From Sipunculus nudus (Eukaryota > Annelida > Sipuncula > Golfingiida > Sipunculidae): DNA of 64,000 nucleotides. The DNA lies in NCBI GenBank assembly GCA_026874595.1, contig CM049312.1, positions 75,501,429-75,565,428 of the forward strand. The letters run 5' to 3'. Within the stretch, counting starts at the first letter, position 1. Every line of letters begins with the position of its first letter. The notes under the pieces are model-generated. The model saw nothing but the letters and a program-made list of their open reading frames with translations. It ran no database searches and was not told where the DNA came from. This document shows positions 1 through 12,114 of this stretch, one piece after another. The position numbers were made by a program, and so were the translations under genes.

Positions 1-1582
1 TTATCTATGACAGGCGGCTGTCACACGGACACACGGGAGGTCAGGATACGGTAAATTTGTCATGACATTAATCGAAAGATCTGATGATAACGAAGAACGC
101 AGACAGCATCGCCGCAATTTTACAATGATGATAGTTCACGTTTCCCCATCTTTCACACGTAAAGCAGACGCGGCAACACACAAAAGAAAAGAACATAGCA
201 AATTATATTTTGAATTCTCACAGTAGTGAGGTAATACATGAAAGGAAAAACCCACACCGCGCCACATACCACTTTGGACAGGTGTTTGTTTATCACATCG
301 TAAAGGTGGGCGTTAATAGGGGCATTTTTTAATGTCAATTTTCAACCATTTAGCTACACTGCATACCGCTGTATATACTGTGGCCCCCGACACTATATTA
401 ATTGTTTATTAAAGTAATCAGCTTAATTGTCACCCAGTTTTTTTAACATTTAGATACATTGGAAAATATCATGCATGCAAACCTGTGAATTTATTTGAAA
501 GAAAATGATTTATTTAAGTTTCTTGGAAGAAGACAACGCAGCACTTATAGTGAAATTTATCAACCGGTTTCCTCTATATACTCATGACATTATTAGTATC
601 TTGCATTAATCCCATTTAAATTCTATTAGGTTTTCACTTAACATATTACCCCTATAAGCTATTATCTGCATGATCATGCTAGCTATTTTCTGTAATATAT
701 TTTTTTATTCTTCTTTTATTCTTAATTAACATACTGAACTAAAAATGTATTCAATGCCTTATAACTTTTCTATACATCTATTTTCCACTTATTTTTCCAA
801 ATTTTATAAGATTAAATACCCAGTTCATAATTATTAAACATAACCTTCGAATATGTATTAATTGGTAACAGACTAGATAATTGAGAATTTAAACATAAAG
901 TGAACACCACAGAAGATGACAATGACTAATAATATGCCAACTGAAAAGTCTTTTAAAGCATTGCACACTTGAAACATCCTTTATATGTTGAGGAAGATTG
1001 TTACAGCAGAGGACAACGGAAGAGTACACGTATCTGAATGACCTCTTTCCATACTGCATGCATTATATGTTATTAACATATATGGATAGTGTATCATTTT
1101 TCTATAAGTAATCCTTTATTTTTACTGTCACGGAAGCTATATAATTAATATGATTTATGCCACGCACATGCACTTCACGTGCAGCTTTCATCAATGACAC
1201 ATTCCTGAGAGCATTATTACTCGTATGAGGCAAAAAAAAAAAAGAATAATGACTACTACCGTTCTGCTGCATGATTAATTAAGATAATAATCCGAAACTA
1301 AATCTATCGATTCCTGCGAGTTCAAAAGAGAGTTAAACCGGGGCTTGAGACAATGAGATTTTTATTCACCTTGATCCGGCAGACCGGATGACTGAGCTAG
1401 TAAATGAGTGTATGATTAAATATGAACCAGGGATAATCAGCCCGATATAGTAACCACAGAATCACGCATGCGCACACTGCATGCAGGGCGGAGAGTGCAT
1501 TCGGTGCATGCATTTAGAGTTTACCCACATGTTGTCTATCCCATGTATGTTGTCAATGTGTTGACTATATATTGACGCTATA

Positions 1583-1584
<2 letters not shown>
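1..1584. other. No gene seen
   Basis: AT-rich sequence without coding signal, clear repeats or inverted ends. Only a short poly-A (1233) and a modest GC rise at 1320-1510. Confidence 0.6.

Positions 1585-1635
<51 letters not shown>
1585..1635. repeat. (TA)n microsatellite
   Basis: Uninterrupted TA run of about 50 bases. Confidence 0.97.
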
Positions 1636-1639
<4 letters not shown>

Positions 1640-1954
1640 TCAATATAGACATTGTTTCACCAGTGGACTATATTTGATATATACACTGAACATTATGTAT
1701 ACATTCATGGAGCATTTCATTGATATATGACCGATGCCAAATTTATAAGTGCAGTGATGATGCTGATGCAGATGATTATTATTATTATTCAAGTGCGTTT
1801 TACTTTTTTTATGAATTTTCTGTCCAGTAATCTAGGTAACAAAAATTTATACAACGTTTAACTTAAATGTATGCCATATTATAAGACATGGGGTAAAATA
1901 ATTATCCAAATTTAATTTGACATCTGTCATTAAACCATGCAATAGTTACTTAGA

Positions 1955-2105
1955 AGCGAATTGGGGGGAGGGGGTCAAGGGGGTCCGCTCACTCGCCCCC
2001 TTTCTGCTGTCGCCGCAGCCTTTTTTTAAGGGTTTCAGACCAAATGTTGCCGCCTGGACCCCCCCCCCTTTTTTTTTCCTAAATGCTGGATACGCCCCTG
2101 TTACT
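1955..2105. mobile_element. Fragment with hAT-like GGATACGCCCCTG end
   Basis: G-rich left part, C-rich right part, ending AATGCTGGATACGCCCCTG, similar to the right end of CAGGGGCGGATCCAG-type MITEs. The left TIR is not clear. Confidence 0.4.
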
Positions 2106-2119
2106 TATAGGTGCATGTT

Positions 2120-3110
2120 CCTCGATGTGCGTCTCCTGGATTTCTCTAACTGAAAAAAAATCCAGCCCTTGAGTGACCATGAAAACTCATGCTTATACTT
2201 TTCGTAAAAATATTAATTAACTCTGTAATGATTCGTAAAAGGAAACGTTTATGAGTTTATAATTGTAATTCTATGATTTAATGTTTGATCTTGTGAATGA
2301 AACGCATGAACAACCCTTCAGGTAGATTGTCTTGTGATACATGACAACGGAAGAAGAGTAAGCTTTATCAGGAACAGCAGATAATTATGATAATCACGTG
2401 TCAGCTCGGCTATGGCATCAATAGCTCCCCTTGGAGAACAATGGCAGAACGAGGGAAATGATGAAACACCAAGGCTCGCATTAATCATGACTGTAAGCAG
2501 ATAATTACCACTGATTAACCTTAAGTAAATCAATGCGGGAGACGCTTATAGAATTATACAGGACATTAGACAAGGGGCCCCGGCTCCCTGCGCAGGATTA
2601 GTGTCGTGTGCAATCGAAGGATCTGTCGTCGTCAAACGGAACATTGACAAATGATCCTATACGTGTCGAGTTAACGTTACTCTCACCATGCGTGCAGAAA
2701 TCCCGAAAAGTATGAAAGCGTGAAAACTCTAGGATTTATAGCTTTCTACATATGGAACAACGAGAATTTAAAAAAAAAAAATCAGTTGACCCCTATTCTT
2801 GTCCTGCTCGTGTAGGACTAATACAGAATTACGATCAATCTGTATATAAATCTACAAGTGTGTAGCTGTACGACCATACCTGCCGGGCATATTGGTATAT
2901 ATAAAATATACCGATAATAGTAATCTACCAATGCATGCAAACAGTTTTGAATATATAAAAACAATTATATGAAAGATGATTCCCTTATCTATACGGATAA
3001 ACACCTTTAGTACAGCTTGGTTTGATGGACTGATAAAATAAAATTATTTCATATATATAATATAGTAGTATTTGATATATTAATATTAAATAAATGCATG
3101 ACTATTAACC
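2120..3110. other. No gene seen
   Basis: Mixed composition with a more complex stretch at 2330-2710. Short frames on both strands do not resemble a known protein. Confidence 0.55.
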
Positions 3111-3119
3111 TAATCCCAA

Positions 3120-3360
3120 TACACTGGGGATCGGTAAATGGGTTTGACCAATCTTAAGATCTAACCGATATCGGTTGTTAATTGGGTCTGATTCATCTCG
3201 CCTTTTCGAAATACGATTCTCAAATATTGGGTGTCGGTAAATGGGTCTGCCCAACTTGCGATCGGTTTTGGGTCAGACCCATCATAAGATTGGCGACACA
3301 ATATCCAATATCGGTTATTGGGTCAGACCCATTTTAAGATGGGTCAGATCGGCAGATGGC
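3120..3360. repeat. Inverted/tandem repeat with ATCGGT and GGGTCAGACCCA motifs
   Basis: GGGTCAGACCCAT occurs twice (3271, 3322), with GATATCGGTT and GGTAAATGGGTYTG repeated and partly complementary. Resembles a widespread palindromic MITE-type repeat. No frame of interest. Confidence 0.5.
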
Positions 3361-3608
3361 GCGCAACATATATACACCATAAAGAAGTTGTGGCCTCCAC
3401 ACAATCAAGTACTAATATGTGCTACATGCATGTTATCACCATTAATATTGCCGATATTCTATATTACATGGAGTCAGACTGTGAAGTCTAAATTCCCAAA
3501 CTGATTCACTTAGACTGAAAACATGCACCATACATCCATATGAACTTCCAAAAACTTACAGTCTCATTTTCCTCAAGAACTATATGAATAAATAAGTGAA
3601 TATATAAG

Positions 3609-3611
<3 letters not shown>

Positions 3612-3657
<46 letters not shown>
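3612..3657. repeat. (TA)n microsatellite left of the T-arm palindrome
   Basis: Uninterrupted AT/TA run of about 46 bases. Confidence 0.97.
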
Positions 3658-3661
<4 letters not shown>

Positions 3662-3689
3662 GAATAGCCATGCTGGTTCATTGTATATA

Positions 3690-3800
3690 GATGGAAATGG
3701 TATATAAACAGAAAAGTCGGTTCACTGACGGTGGGAATCGAACCCACGATCTTTCAATTTCGGTCAGCGAACCGACTTTTCTCGTATACCATTTCCATCT
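3690..3800. repeat. Palindrome containing a tRNA T-arm, between TA arrays
   Basis: Arms AGATGGAAATGGTATA..GAAAAGTCGGTTC (3690-3723) and GAACCGACTTTTC..TATACCATTTCCATCT (3768-3800) are nearly perfect complements. On the minus strand the centre reads GTGGG TTCGATT CCCAC, a T stem-loop with a pol III B box. CTGAC/GTCAG pair around it. A and D-arm parts are absent, so this is not a functional tRNA. (TA)n runs flank both sides. Confidence 0.65.
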
Positions 3801-3802
3801 AA

Positions 3803-3804
<2 letters not shown>

Positions 3805-3867
<63 letters not shown>
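3805..3867. repeat. (TA)n microsatellite right of the T-arm palindrome
   Basis: TA run of about 62 bases starting five bases after the palindrome. Confidence 0.97.
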
Positions 3868-3869
<2 letters not shown>

Positions 3870-3870
<1 letters not shown>

Positions 3871-4556
3871 CCCATAATTGTACTGAATCTTGTATACATG
3901 AATCATGCTGACATGCCGAAAAAAGACATATAAAATAATTCAACGTCCAGGTCTACTTAATTGCATTTCCAACGAATCACTTCAAAAATTGAATGAATTT
4001 TTTTAACCTTCAGTCATATGTCTCTTAATAAATTAACAAAATCAGGTATAAGATGAAGACTTTGTATGTGCACGGAGAAGCATATTTATTCATATAATGA
4101 AGCAAAATACATGTATAGGCTTTGTTTTGCATTATATAAGTATTGATCATTTTATAAATTTGGTCTGATCACTTTTTTTTCTAACGCAGATCATTTTAAT
4201 AAAATAAGACTACAAACATGAGCAACCGTTTAATATAACGAGTTCTCTTGGGCATATGCTCCTTTTATGCAATATAACAAGCTATATTTAGGGGTTATGA
4301 GGCTTTACAAATTGAGCATGCGTTGAGGGGGAGCTGACATTGTCACAGCGGGGAGTAAAACAGGTCCCACGTGACGTTTTGATGACTTTTACCGATGATT
4401 TGCTCGCCCGAGGTTCAGGCAGGCCAGTAACTTGTTCAATGTAGGTATTTTATATTCTGCTCTAAATACGACCAAAGGGGCCATATAGATGGAAAATAAG
4501 GCTGTAAAAGTGCATATGTTCGCCAGAGTCTTTCTCTTTTTTCTCTTTTTTCTCTT

Positions 4557-4593
<37 letters not shown>

Positions 4594-5600
4594 GACGGAC
4601 CAACGCAGTTTTCCCGAAAGTCACTGTGTCGCTAAAACGTGACGTTTCCTCTTCAAAAGCAAATTTTGTACGGGGACCCCAGCACAGGCCTTACAACATA
4701 AAAATAATCCTTAAGTGCATGGGCTGCGTTAAGTATAACATAATCAATTCAAGTACCTATTCAAGATTAACTGTATATTGAGATATATCTACAGGCACCC
4801 GAGGAAAATAAGCACCCCTCCCCTATGACCCCCCCCCCCCTCCGCTCCGTCCCCTTACGACAAAGAAGAGAAAAGGCCCTCCCTCCCGGTATATCCTAAT
4901 GACCATCACTGGTCAAGGAGTGGTGCATATATACATTGCCCATCTATTTTGGTTATACACGAAACTATATATATCTTTTGCTTCGTCTTCACAACGTTAT
5001 TTCCGTAATTTCTTAATCGGGCCCATAACCACAATGTACACCAACATTCATCTTTGCTACACTCTCCAGAAGACCAAGGCTGCATAACAAAAATCATGTT
5101 TTAAATTATAGTTAAAATATTCAAAATTGATTTTATTTCATTTTTTACATCACTTTTATGTCAACTATAAAATCTGTTTCAGATTACCCTGGAGTACGCG
5201 GAAATCCATTTTATATTATCCCCTATGATTTTAGATGTCTTGCTGAAAACAGCTGATTTTTAGGTTTCTTTTTTTTTTATTGCTTTGCTTTGTGTATTTG
5301 TTCACAACCCATGCACGCAATCATGATAGATTCCTGTATGAAATTTTCAGCTAGGGCACCGCAGGAATGACCTAGTGAAGAATCGATTAGGTTTTGGTGT
5401 GATTTCGGGTATACTGATCAGGATCCAGAAAAGACTTCTAGGAATATTCAAAAATGTGCAGTCACATATATACCCGATTGAACTCGGAATATGGGCCGAA
5501 TATAAATGAATGCAAACACTTGTTGGGGTAACATATATGCATATATGTATTTATGGCCCGATCAGTGAATTAAAACACTATACTTATAATTGAATAAAGT
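3870..5600. other. No gene seen
   Basis: Apart from the CT run at 4555 and C-runs around 4830, there is no structure I can support. Two overlapping frames at 4899-5097 are short and unlike known proteins. Confidence 0.55.
4555..4590. repeat. (CT)n microsatellite
   Basis: About 34 bases of CT, preceded by TTTTCTC-rich sequence. Confidence 0.95.
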
Positions 5601-5605
5601 CTATT

Positions 5606-5745
5606 GAAATTTTGTGAAAACACAACGATACAATATTATCTTAAAGTATCCTAGTTATTAATATAGTTAGTTTATGACGTAAGGTGCCCCCCCCCCCCGC
5701 CCCCGAAACGTGTTCCTATATACCATTGTACACTTGGAGTCATGG
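5606..5745. repeat. Dispersed repeat pair with 14688-14808
   Basis: Both copies share AAAACACAA..ATACAATATTAT, a TATCCTA box, AACGTAAGGT or GACGTAAGGTG, a long C-run, then GAAACRTGWTCCTATA and CATTTGTACG/CATTGTACAC in the same order. Unknown element; the C-run has expanded in both. Confidence 0.55.
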
Positions 5746-5959
5746 AAATGTTTGGGAGTCGCACATTTTGAGAGACATTACCAACACCACTATATATACA
5801 TAATCTCTTCACGATACCTTCTGTATAGGACAAGGATTAGTTCTGCCTTCTATAATATATAGGCTCTGCATCCAGTGCACAGGTAACCGCTTTAATTTTG
5901 TTTTATAATATTTACAATATACTTTGATAATTGATCGCTGATTAAATTGTTTATGATTC

Positions 5960-6130
5960 AGTGATGTAGGACTCGAGTCCAGACTTGAGTCCAAACCCGA
6001 GTCCGAGGACACGGACTTGGACTCGAATCTCAAGCACTCGGACTTGGACTCGAATCTCATGGACTCGGACTTGGACTTTGACTCGAGTGCATGGCTTGGA
6101 CTTGGACTTGCACTCGGACTCGACTACATC
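5960..6130. repeat. GGACTTGGACTCGA-type minisatellite
   Basis: Hexamer-based variants of GACTCGAGTCC / GGACTTGGACTCGAATCTCA, with two clear tandem units around 6016-6075. Open frames across it are a consequence of the six-base pattern. Confidence 0.75.
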
Positions 6131-6149
6131 ACTGTTGTGATTATACAAT

Positions 6150-8225
6150 GATAAAAATAACTTTTTGAGTTAATTGTTTGAACCATGAAACTCCTCCTTA
6201 TATATCATTCACAATTTATATAAGAGCAAAATGTCGCCAACCAATTAATGCTTTCCAGGCGTGAGGTTGACAGTCTAGGTGCATGACTGACAAGCGGTAT
6301 ATATGACAGCTGCCTGTGTGCTTAAAATAAAATTGTCTTGTTCTCAGCTGACCATCCAATCCTAATTAAATAAGTATTATGGGGTGTATACACAATTATT
6401 GCATGAAAGGACATTTGAAATAAAACTTCGATGTCAGTAATCTCTCATATATATATAATTATACAAATAAAGAGGAATCAAGTTTCGTAAGACATTTTCC
6501 GAGTACGTAGTATATATAACCATGCAGTTGTTTCAAAAAAGGACGCTTTACGATAGATCATTCCAATTTAGTATTTTCGATAAGTCATTATTTTATTCTA
6601 AAATACTGCAAACTGATTTCATAGAATAAATCACACTAAATATTTAAATATATCCTTTGTGTTATATCGATCAATTCAGGGATCATGGGCTATTATTATA
6701 CATTATAAGTCTTCAATCTATAAATTTGACATTTCAGGTTCTTCATGCATTACAGGTGACAGGTGTAAAGCATAATTTGCAGAATATTTTATGTATAGAA
6801 TTTAATATATATATATAGTAAGAAATTGAACAAACTCTTTCAGAAATTAAAAGGCTATAACCAAACCATTTTATGTTAGTTTTAGCATCATATATGGAAC
6901 ATAGTTAAAATTTATGTGCCAAATAGTAACAGGCTCAAGCTATCAAAACATAATGGACCAAAAATATTGTCACTAATTCAAATTCATGTGGAACAAAACA
7001 TTAGTTCCGCGGTGACATTAAAGTTGATCAGTTTGTTGCCGTATACTTCTATTTGGCTCCAGAAAGATGCCTGCTGTAATGAGAATTTTTGCCTCTGCAT
7101 TTATTAAACTGGCCAGCTGGGATATAAAATCTTACTGGATGGCGACAACATGTCGCCACTGCTGTTGACAGGACGTCTCATATTAGCCCTTTATTACTAC
7201 GTTTTATATCCTGCGCTCCGCCCACATCATAAAGTTAATTTTAAAATTTCAGGCAAGCTACCTAGCTGAAGGCTTGAATACACATGCACAGGAATTAAAT
7301 GTGTAAACTATATATACATGCTATATAGACTTTTGGCCTATTCCGATCTGCTTCAAATAGGATTAAATTCCAATTCAATTCTATGTCCTGAAAAAAGAAT
7401 TTCAATTCAAATTCTTTCAGAATCCTTTTTTCCAGTTAAAAAAAAATCATCCGCAATTAAATAAAGTTCAACTCTCATAACATACTCATTTCAGTGGAAA
7501 TAGTTTGCTGATAAAACCCGTATACCAGTAGCAGTATTTCTTCAGCATTTGACTATAATATAAACCTTGCATGGCTGGTCTGTAAAATTAAATTATATGC
7601 CCAGCATGAGGGAAGAGCAACTTCTAATAAGCAAAGCCTCATAAAATTGTGAGTAAGTTTTTTTATCAATTTAGTTAAAATTCACCCTCCCCCTTAAAAA
7701 ATGACTTGAATTCCAGTTCAATTCAAAATCATTTCATTTTTATTTCTTTCAGTTCAGTCTGCATGCAGTTCCATTCATGCAATTTTTTTTCGGTACTGGA
7801 TTCTAATTTATTCTGATACGCACATGTTTTATGCTTGTATTATATAAACATAAGCTTAATCGTAAACTCCCTTCAGTTTACACATTTTTCAGGAATTAAA
7901 TAATGCAAATGGCTATAATGCAAATGAAATCGCATTAAATAAATATATTTTCAAATTCTCACCGTATACATTTCCTTCAACTGGTAAATGTGTATCTTAA
8001 AATGAAAGAAATGTCGTTTAACGCGGAAGGAAGAAATTTGTTTTGCTTTGTTATTAACATGCATTCAACTACATACATGCAGAGGTAAATATGTTCACTT
8101 ACAGAACAAATCAAGTTTCTATTTTATTACCAATTTTCAAAACATCCAATGCAAAATATTAACATGAATGTATAGTGTAATGTAATGTGTATAGCATAAT
8201 TTGCAGAATATATTATGTAGGCTTA
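6150..8225. other. No gene seen
   Basis: AT-rich intergenic sequence. ATTCCAATTCAATTC-type low-complexity patches at 7365-7435 and 7700-7760. Confidence 0.55.
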
Positions 8226-8227
8226 AA

Positions 8228-8229
<2 letters not shown>

Positions 8230-8289
<60 letters not shown>
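8230..8289. repeat. (TA)n microsatellite
   Basis: TA run of about 60 bases. Confidence 0.97.
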
Positions 8290-8292
<3 letters not shown>

Positions 8293-8294
8293 TA

Positions 8295-11200
8295 TTTAAT
8301 TATATAAGGAGACACATCCAGTATATCAATTGTATCGCCAATGTAAAATCGACCTATTAGTGGACATTTTAGCACCTGTGTTTATCTCGATTCCATCTTC
8401 GTGGTCCCGCGAGGGGGAAGCGTGATCCTTTTACAGACTCTTTACATACATTGTTGCCACTAGTTACGCAATATTACGCATGCGCACAAATGAGACAGCG
8501 CATTAGAACAGGTGGCGGTATACTTTGATGAGGGATGTCCCCTGAAATCAAGACCTTTTCTAAAATGGACAACCCCGTGAGTTGTATATAAAATAAGACC
8601 CAGGCTACCGTGATCGTATTCTATAGCCCACAATAAATTGTTAGGCACACCTAATTTCTACACTGGATTAATAACGGTCGTAGGTAAGTTAATTGACCGG
8701 TGTACCTGTATAAATGAAGGGGTCACCTGTCCTGCAGACTTACGTTGCTATATTTACTGTCCCAGTCTCGTAACTGTTAGGTAATACCTATGTAAGGCCA
8801 CGTGCGGCAAGTGACCAGGCAGAAATTGATGGACTCTGGTGTTATTACACCAACAGCGGGGGATTTTGAAAATCATTCACTTCATTACTAGTTTGACCTA
8901 TACAGTCTTAATTGTTATATGACCGATTCTATGTAGTAACCATTCTACATGAATCAGACCGTCTATATTTAGGTTAAATGATTCCATAATCCTGAATTCC
9001 TTATTGCAACGACTGAAGGTTTAGATTTGTTAAATGAAATTGTCAAATATATAAAATGTTATATTATTTAGACAAATTTCATCTGTGCAAAACAATAAAA
9101 GGCAAAATATTTATTTTATCCATGTTCATTATTATTCGTAACATGTTAAAATTTCGTTCTCTGTATATATTTCTCTTTTTATCCTTATGTCCCGGTGCCC
9201 TCTTATATATATATAGATATATATAAGGTTTATGGTACATGTGATTGTCTTATATCGTTTATAGTAGGAGACCACACATGGGGTTTTAAGAACATATTTT
9301 ATACATAATTATATTTTCGAGCATACATGTAGACATTTTATATGTCATAGATACCAACATAACTGTATGTTGTCTATACTCTTTAAATTCATCCTTTACA
9401 ATAATAACACTGACGTCTGCGTCAAAAAATGTACACGTAGACATATGGCAGAAGCGATTATAGAACATGATAGGTTATTAGTACAATCAAATACTGCCTA
9501 GAAAATTAGTAGTCATAGAATCTGATGGCGCAAGTTACTAGCAAATTAGCATGGAATGGGCGATTGTTGTCAGACAAATTACGGTGTGGGTTTTTAAATG
9601 GTTGCGTTAAACTATCAGGCGCCCCATACGATCGTATTTTCTCCATAAACAAATAAGGCAAAGTGTGCTTTCATGTTTTTCTGGCGACTCGAGCAGACGA
9701 CAATGACGCGCAGTACCGTAAACTAGCTTTGAAATGATATACCGTAGTACTCTAAACGTACCCTCACGGCCCTAACTTGTACAGATAATGGCACCTGTCC
9801 TGTACCGACCCGATGGTCCTGTCATATAAATACAAGACTAAAGTATTCATTGTACAATAATAAAGTTTAAACAAATCAAAATTCTCTCATATACGCTGTC
9901 TCCTTGGACCATAAAGTTTCCAAAGCGCTTCCGTAGCGTCTAGGTTTAGACCAGTCGGAGAAATGTACACTTGCGACACGTTTATGCACATTTCATCGTC
10001 GTAAACTCCAGTATAAGAGAATGTATGAGTACTCGAGTATGCGATAATAAAGATAAATATATGTTTAATTTCTTATTCGCGCAGCAATTCTTACCCAATA
10101 TATTCTTTTACGATTTATAAATTTTTAGATTAATATATATTTCTTTATGCTAAAAAATGAGAAATTTATAGGAATTAAAACAATTATTCTATCTTTTTGG
10201 TGCATTTGTTTAAATAAGGTTAATCCTGATGTTACATAATATATAACACTAACTGTTTTTTTTTCTTCAGTTCTCTGCATACAGAATAGTAACGGTGAAT
10301 TTATAGTTACAGTTTTGTACGAAACGTTCTTGGATGTTTTATTTCATTGTTATTGTTTTGTACCTTGATGACCTTACAGTTCTTCTGGTCTATAGGTTGC
10401 TGCGGAAGTTAATCTGCATGTATAGTGATGATAACATTCACCAATCAGTGACTTTACATTGAGCACGTGACCAATATTTTGAACATGTGACTAATATATT
10501 GAACATGTGATCAATATATCGGTCAGGATATCCTGCACAATATATTGTTTACGAAGCTAAATGAAATATATCATTATATAACAATATTTTAAGTATAAAT
10601 TATAGTCCCCCCTCTCCTAATTAAAAAAGAACATGATTTGTTTTAAAATTCTATTGTTAATAATTTACATGCCTAAAAATATTATTTCCGTCATTAAACC
10701 TGTATAATTAAAGATACATGTATACCCCAATCCTCACACTAAAGTTTATTTATTTATTTTTAAATATGCAAACCAGTTAGATCCATTAAACTAAATTGAA
10801 ACGCAATAAAACGAGAAATATTGTAAAATCAATATAGGAAAAAACTGTCTATTTCATGCAACATCTCCATCCTGCTGTTGAGAGTCTATAGGTCATAGCT
10901 ATAGGTCATATGCACTCAAAAACCTACATTTTAAAGCTGCTGATTGTTGTTTAGCGTCAAAAAAATTCTTAGAAAATGTAATAGTTAGAGTGAGGCTGGC
11001 AATCCATGACAAAGGCCATGTCTCTTGACCAGTACAATTTTTCCTGCAATGATTACTAATACAAGTAGGGTATAGAGGTCGCCACCATATATAGATATGA
11101 AAAAGTTGTGAACATGATGTTTTCAATATTGTCTGCATCATAATTTTATCAATTTACTCACTGAAGTTTTCCACAGCAATGGATGCTTCGCGATGCCATA

Positions 11201-11450
11201 TGTCGTCTCATTCAGACCTGCAAAATAAGATACCGAAAAGACTAAAAAAAAAAACCTCATCGTTCAGTTCTTTGTCCTGGCATAGTTTCTGTGGCTGGTT
11301 ATTGCCATGTAAAGTACTGCTAATTGGTAATTTGTATGGTACAGGCGCATTAAAACAGCCATGTATCATGTTCATAAAATTAATTGCCCGTATAGAGGTT
11401 ACATTTTTCGACACCTGTAGGTAGCAAAATAAATTAGTTTTAATTATATA
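8295..11450. other. No gene seen
   Basis: Contains moderately GC-rich, non-repetitive stretches at 8390-8870 and 9520-9980, and the 20-bp repeat at 10461. No convincing exons. Confidence 0.5.
10461..10520. repeat. 20-bp tandem repeat, three units
   Basis: GARCAYGTGAYYAATATWTT at 10461, 10481 and 10501, exactly 20 bases apart. Confidence 0.8.
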
Positions 11451-11540
11451 TCGAGTGTGTGTGTGTGTCTGCATGTTTAATCAAGTCCGTGAACGGATCG
11501 ATGGTCAGATAGGATGGACAGTGTATGTGTATAGACGCAC

Positions 11541-11575
<35 letters not shown>
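11541..11575. repeat. (TA)n microsatellite
   Basis: TA run followed by CACACACA; a GT run lies 80 bases upstream (11455-11468). Confidence 0.95.
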
Positions 11576-11583
<8 letters not shown>

Positions 11584-11761
11584 AACTTGGACCAGCGATG
11601 AATGCTTTGGAGTATAGTATAGGGAAAGATGTATTGATTTAAAAAAAAGTTCATGACTCATTAGAATGGAATTAATTTTTAATGTATTAAACAGATTAAT
11701 TCTTTGTATCATGGGTTAAAACATTTCATAATAATATCTCTTCCTGAATAATTAAGAATGG

Positions 11762-12105
11762 GTACAGTTCAGGTCATTTTCTAGTTGAGCGAGGGGTTCG
11801 GCAAAGAGACCCCCTGTCACCTTACTTATTTATCATAGCAATAAAATCCTTGGCAGAAACAATAAAACAAAACTAACAGATACATGGCATTAATGTAAAT
11901 AATGAAACAAAGCTAAAATATCTTGTATGCAGATGACTTGACAGCTGCAATGAAAGATTGTGAACCTGCAAACAAATTGTTTAATCTGATTGAATCCTTT
12001 TCAAGAGTTTCAGGCCTGAAAGCTTACCAAGGAAAATTACAAGCTATGTGGCTTGGCTAAAAACATCATTGTATGGAACAACCAATAAAAGTTAACTGGA
12101 AGACA
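11762..12105 (+). pseudogene. Broken LINE reverse-transcriptase fragment
   Basis: In plus frames the stretch reads GVRQRDPLSPYLFIIAIKSL (11788-11850), then after an in-frame stop and a one-base shift LYADDLTAAMKD (11927-11960), then SGLKAYQGKLQAMWLG (12013-12059), and after another shift CMEQPIKVNWK. The order RQGDPLSPYLF, YADD, SGLK..K..AMW(L/I)G is that of the palm of non-LTR (L1/Tx1-like or related) reverse transcriptases. At least two frameshifts and one stop make it dead. No endonuclease or 5' domain nearby; the 3' side runs into a tandem repeat. Confidence 0.8.
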
Positions 12106-12114
12106 TCTGTCAAT

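Noticed and set aside
3720-3780. Functional tRNA gene
   Set aside because: Only the T-arm fits; no A box, D-arm or anticodon arm, and the acceptor positions are part of a long palindrome.
3678-3933. Frames with long Tyr-Ile runs here and at 14927-15251, 32984-33271, 50598-50876 and 54283-54465
   Set aside because: These are direct translations of (TA)n microsatellites.
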